Both the position numbers and the translations under genes were made by a program. A stretch of 64,000 nucleotides of DNA from Pseudomonas alloputida (GTDB taxonomy: Bacteria; Pseudomonadota; Gammaproteobacteria; Pseudomonadales; Pseudomonadaceae), in contig NZ_CP128540.1 in assembly GCF_021283545.2 (NCBI RefSeq), forward strand, positions 1,771,501 to 1,835,500, written 5' to 3'. This document shows positions 61,856-64,000 of this stretch, one piece after another. The first letter of the stretch is position 1. Each line of letters begins with the position of its first letter. Under the pieces are notes generated by a model that was not told where the DNA came from, ran no database searches, and saw only the letters and a program-made list of their open reading frames with translations.

Positions 61856-62638
61856 TCAGAAGTGAACCTTGACCAAGAAGCTCATGGTGTTCTGGTCGGT
61901 AGTGAAGGCATCGCTGTCCTTGATGCCGTACTTGTTCTTCCAGTAGTCATACTCCACACCCACGTACAGCTGTTTCTCACCCAGGTGCAATGCCTTGCCC
62001 AGGTCGTACTTGATCTGCGGGTTGAAGTGCAGGTTGGCCTGGTAGGTGCCGCGGCGGTTCTCGTCGTTGTCCACCACCCAGTCCATGAAACCGTCGATCA
62101 GCACGTCGGAATCGCCGACCGGAATGGTGTACGACCACACCGGGGTGATCTGCCACACGTTGTCACCGGCGCGGCTGCCGTCGGTGGTGCGGTTGTAGAA
62201 GTTCAGCTGGAAGTAGTCGAAGCCCGGGATGGCCAGGTCGAAGCCCGGGCCGATCAGGTAGGACTCGGTGTCACCCTCGCCAAACTCGTAGGTCATTGCC
62301 AGCAGCACGTCCTTGACCGGGCCAAACTCGATCTTCTGGTCGAAAATCTTGCCGAACGACAGGCGTGGGCTGATCTCACCGTAGTAGGTGTTCGGGCCGT
62401 TGCCGGCGTCTTTCTGGCCCTGGTAGAAGATCTTGTCGACGAAAATGAAGTTGTCGCCATACTTCCAGCCATCGGCGTGCTCGAAGGTGACGGTTTGCTG
62501 AATCGCCGGGTTGACCTTGAAGTTCTTGCCCCACAGGTAGGTCAGGCTGTTGTTCTGCCATTGCAGCAGGTCGCCGCCGAAGGTGGTGCCGCAGGCCAGC
62601 AGGCCGCCGGCGAGGATCAGGCTCTTGATAGTACGCAT
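61856..62638 (-). CDS. Tsx-like nucleoside-specific outer-membrane channel (copy 1)
   Basis: A 260-residue outer-membrane protein with a signal peptide (SLILAGGLLACGTTFG), alternating beta strands with many aromatics (WQNNSLTYLWGKNF, TFEHADGWKYGDNFIFVDK) and a C-terminal Phe (FLVKVHF) typical of outer-membrane barrels. It fits the Tsx/OmpK family. A tandem paralogue follows upstream. Confidence 0.88.
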   Translation of the reverse strand: MRTIKSLILAGGLLACGTTFGGDLLQWQNNSLTYLWGKNFKVNPAIQQTVTFEHADGWKYGDNFIFVDKIFYQGQKDAGNGPNTYYGEISPRLSFGKIFDQKIEFGPVKDVLLAMTYEFGEGDTESYLIGPGFDLAIPGFDYFQLNFYNRTTDGSRAGDNVWQITPVWSYTIPVGDSDVLIDGFMDWVVDNDENRRGTYQANLHFNPQIKYDLGKALHLGEKQLYVGVEYDYWKNKYGIKDSDAFTTDQNTMSFLVKVHF

Positions 62639-62991
62639 TGCGAGTGTCGCTCCCTTGATTGATCTGTTGTCAGCGCTCGGTGTCGGCGCTTTTTTTGTCT
62701 TTTGAGTCAGCTTTTTTCGATAGGCCACAGCTGTTTGGCAAGGGTTGGGCCAACTTTTCCGGGTTGGCAAAACCTTCCTGCTCGACTTCGTTCTGAACGG
62801 ATGAAAAGGGTATTTCAGGCTGGCAACACGTTGGCCAACCGCCCGAATTCATTGACTGAGCGGTCAGTAAACGCAGGCAGAATCCGTTCTGCCCTGATCG
62901 AGGGGGCGCGCAGATTACTGGCTTGCGCGCCGCGCCTCAAGTGCTCCGTCCTGGAGCGGGGTGATTCAAACTTGTGCGTTTGGTCAACTTC

Positions 62992-63777
62992 CTAGAAGTG
63001 CACCTTGATCAGCGCACTGGCGACGCTTTGGTTGCTGTCCAGGTTGCCACGGCTGTCAATGCCGTACTTGTCTTTCCAGTAGCTGTATTCAAAGCCGACG
63101 TAGAGCTGCTTGGCGCCCAGGTTCAGCGCCTTGCCCAGGTCGTATTTGACCTGCGGGTTGAAGTGCAGGTTGGCGTGATAGGTGCCACGGCGGGTTTGGT
63201 CGTTGTCGGTAACCCAGTCCATGTAACCGTCGATCAGAATGTCTGACCGGCCTACAGGGAGGGTGTACGACCAGCCGGGGGTAATCTGCCAGACGTTGTC
63301 ACCGGGGCGGCTGCCTTCGGTGTTACGCACGTAGAAATTGAGGGTGAAATAGTTGAAGCCGGGGATGTTCAAGTCGAAGCCGGGGCCGATCAGGTAGGCC
63401 TCGTTGTCGCCTTCACCGCGCTCGTAGGTCATGGCCAGCAGCACGTCCTTGATCGGACCGAAGGCAAGCTTGCGGTCGAAGATCTTGCCCAATGACAGGC
63501 GTGGGCTGAACTCGCCGTAGTAGGTGGTCACACCTTTGCCGGGGTCGGCCTTGCCGTTGTAGAAGATCTTGTCGACGAACATGAAGGTGTCGCCGTACTT
63601 CCATTTGTTGGCGTGCTCGAAGGTGATGGTCTGCTGGATATCAGGGTTGACCTTGAAGTCCTTGCCGTACAGGTAGGTCAGGCTTTCGCCGTGCCATTGC
63701 AGCCATTCGCCTGCGTGCGAGGGTAGGGTGGCCAGCAGGCTGCTGCCCAACAACAGGGACGTGGTGATGCGCTTCAT
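62992..63777 (-). CDS. Tsx-like nucleoside-specific outer-membrane channel (copy 2)
   Basis: A 261-residue paralogue of the previous protein, also with a signal peptide (TSLLLGSSLLATLPSHA), WHGESLTYLYGKDF, TFEHANKWKYGDTFMFVDK and terminal ALIKVHF. Both copies are on the minus strand, separated by about 350 bases (62639-62991) in which I see no gene. Its leader has AACAAAAACAATAA, possible Crc/Hfq target. Confidence 0.88.
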   Translation of the reverse strand: MKRITTSLLLGSSLLATLPSHAGEWLQWHGESLTYLYGKDFKVNPDIQQTITFEHANKWKYGDTFMFVDKIFYNGKADPGKGVTTYYGEFSPRLSLGKIFDRKLAFGPIKDVLLAMTYERGEGDNEAYLIGPGFDLNIPGFNYFTLNFYVRNTEGSRPGDNVWQITPGWSYTLPVGRSDILIDGYMDWVTDNDQTRRGTYHANLHFNPQVKYDLGKALNLGAKQLYVGFEYSYWKDKYGIDSRGNLDSNQSVASALIKVHF

Positions 63778-63916
63778 GTTGTGATTCCCGGACTTATTGT
63801 TTTTGTTGGCGTTTTTTTGGCGCGCAGGCGCCCCGGGCGACCCATTCCGGCGGGTCGACGGCGTAGCGGTTACTGCAGAGGTGAACGAGGGGCAGCCATG
63901 CACCGCCCCCCTTGGC

Positions 63917-64000
63917 TCAATGCTGGTGACAGACGTCGTTGTGCATTGCGCGGTCGGCACCGCCAAGGATGTTGAACAGTACGTTCAACACCAGGGCACA
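63917..64000 (-). CDS. C-terminal tail of a probable NCS2 (xanthine/uracil) permease, cut by the window edge
   Basis: The last 27 codons of a minus-strand gene read LVLNVLFNILGGADRAMHND before a stop at 63917. The final membrane helix followed by a short polar His-containing tail resembles uracil/xanthine permeases, but the evidence is short. The neighbourhood (Tsx channels, RutR-like regulator, glyoxylate genes) fits. Confidence 0.45.
   Translation of the reverse strand, partial: CALVLNVLFNILGGADRAMHNDVCHQH

Overview
The window looks like chromosome of a fluorescent Pseudomonas of the P. putida group. The gene order flhB-flhA-flhF-fleN-fliA-cheY-cheZ-cheA-cheB-motC-motD-ParA-CheW-like-cheW, then fliK, the ccm cytochrome c maturation operon, and pykA-glycerate kinase-glxR-hyi-gcl, matches my memory of P. 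putida genomes. Base composition is GC-rich, apart from one AT-richer block near the left end. Many inverted pairs of the typical P. putida REP repeat (core around GCGGGTTTACCCGCGA) lie between genes.

Layout: 1-752 is the 3' end of flhB. 1056-9836 holds an AT-richer island bounded by a 313-bp direct repeat that covers the sigma-54 promoter and the first ~79 codons of flhA. The left copy is a dead remnant; the right copy belongs to intact flhA. The island carries a minus-strand run: B12-binding radical SAM protein (frameshifted), a transsulfuration-type PLP enzyme, an unknown protein, an IscS-like cysteine desulfurase and a Ddl-like ATP-grasp ligase. A divergent second D-Ala-D-Ala ligase and a GntR/FCD regulator complete it. 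This is the best candidate for an undescribed system, probably synthesis of a small sulfur-containing or C-methylated amino acid or dipeptide.

9601-23809 is the flagellar/chemotaxis operon. 23917-26628 is a large DUF6543-type toxin-like protein ending in a TcdA/TcdB-like glycosyltransferase domain, next to an FlhB-like switch protein and fliK. 28759-35675 is the complete ccmABCDEFGHI operon. 36105-38400 is an IS4-family transposase within long inverted repeats and hexanucleotide arrays. 38402-43257 holds assorted metabolic genes (2-hydroxyacid dehydrogenase, PhzF, GFA protein, FKBP, phosphatase, amino acid oxidoreductase). 43376-45653 is a hydantoin racemase and NCS1 permease pair. 46151-52457 holds an Lrp regulator, DMT exporter, rRNA-type methyltransferase, sulfate-binding protein, ion channel, an orphan RHS protein and a urea transporter.

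52665-63777 is the glyoxylate branch that ends purine catabolism (pyruvate kinase, glycerate kinase, tartronate semialdehyde reductase, hydroxypyruvate isomerase, glyoxylate carboligase, GlcG-like protein, RutR-like regulator). It is followed by two tandem Tsx-like nucleoside channels and the tail of a probable NCS2 permease. A palindrome, TTGTATACAA, recurs in front of the hydantoin permease, on both sides of the gcl/glcG divergent region, and in front of fliK, suggesting GntR-type operators. No rRNA, tRNA or CRISPR was found.
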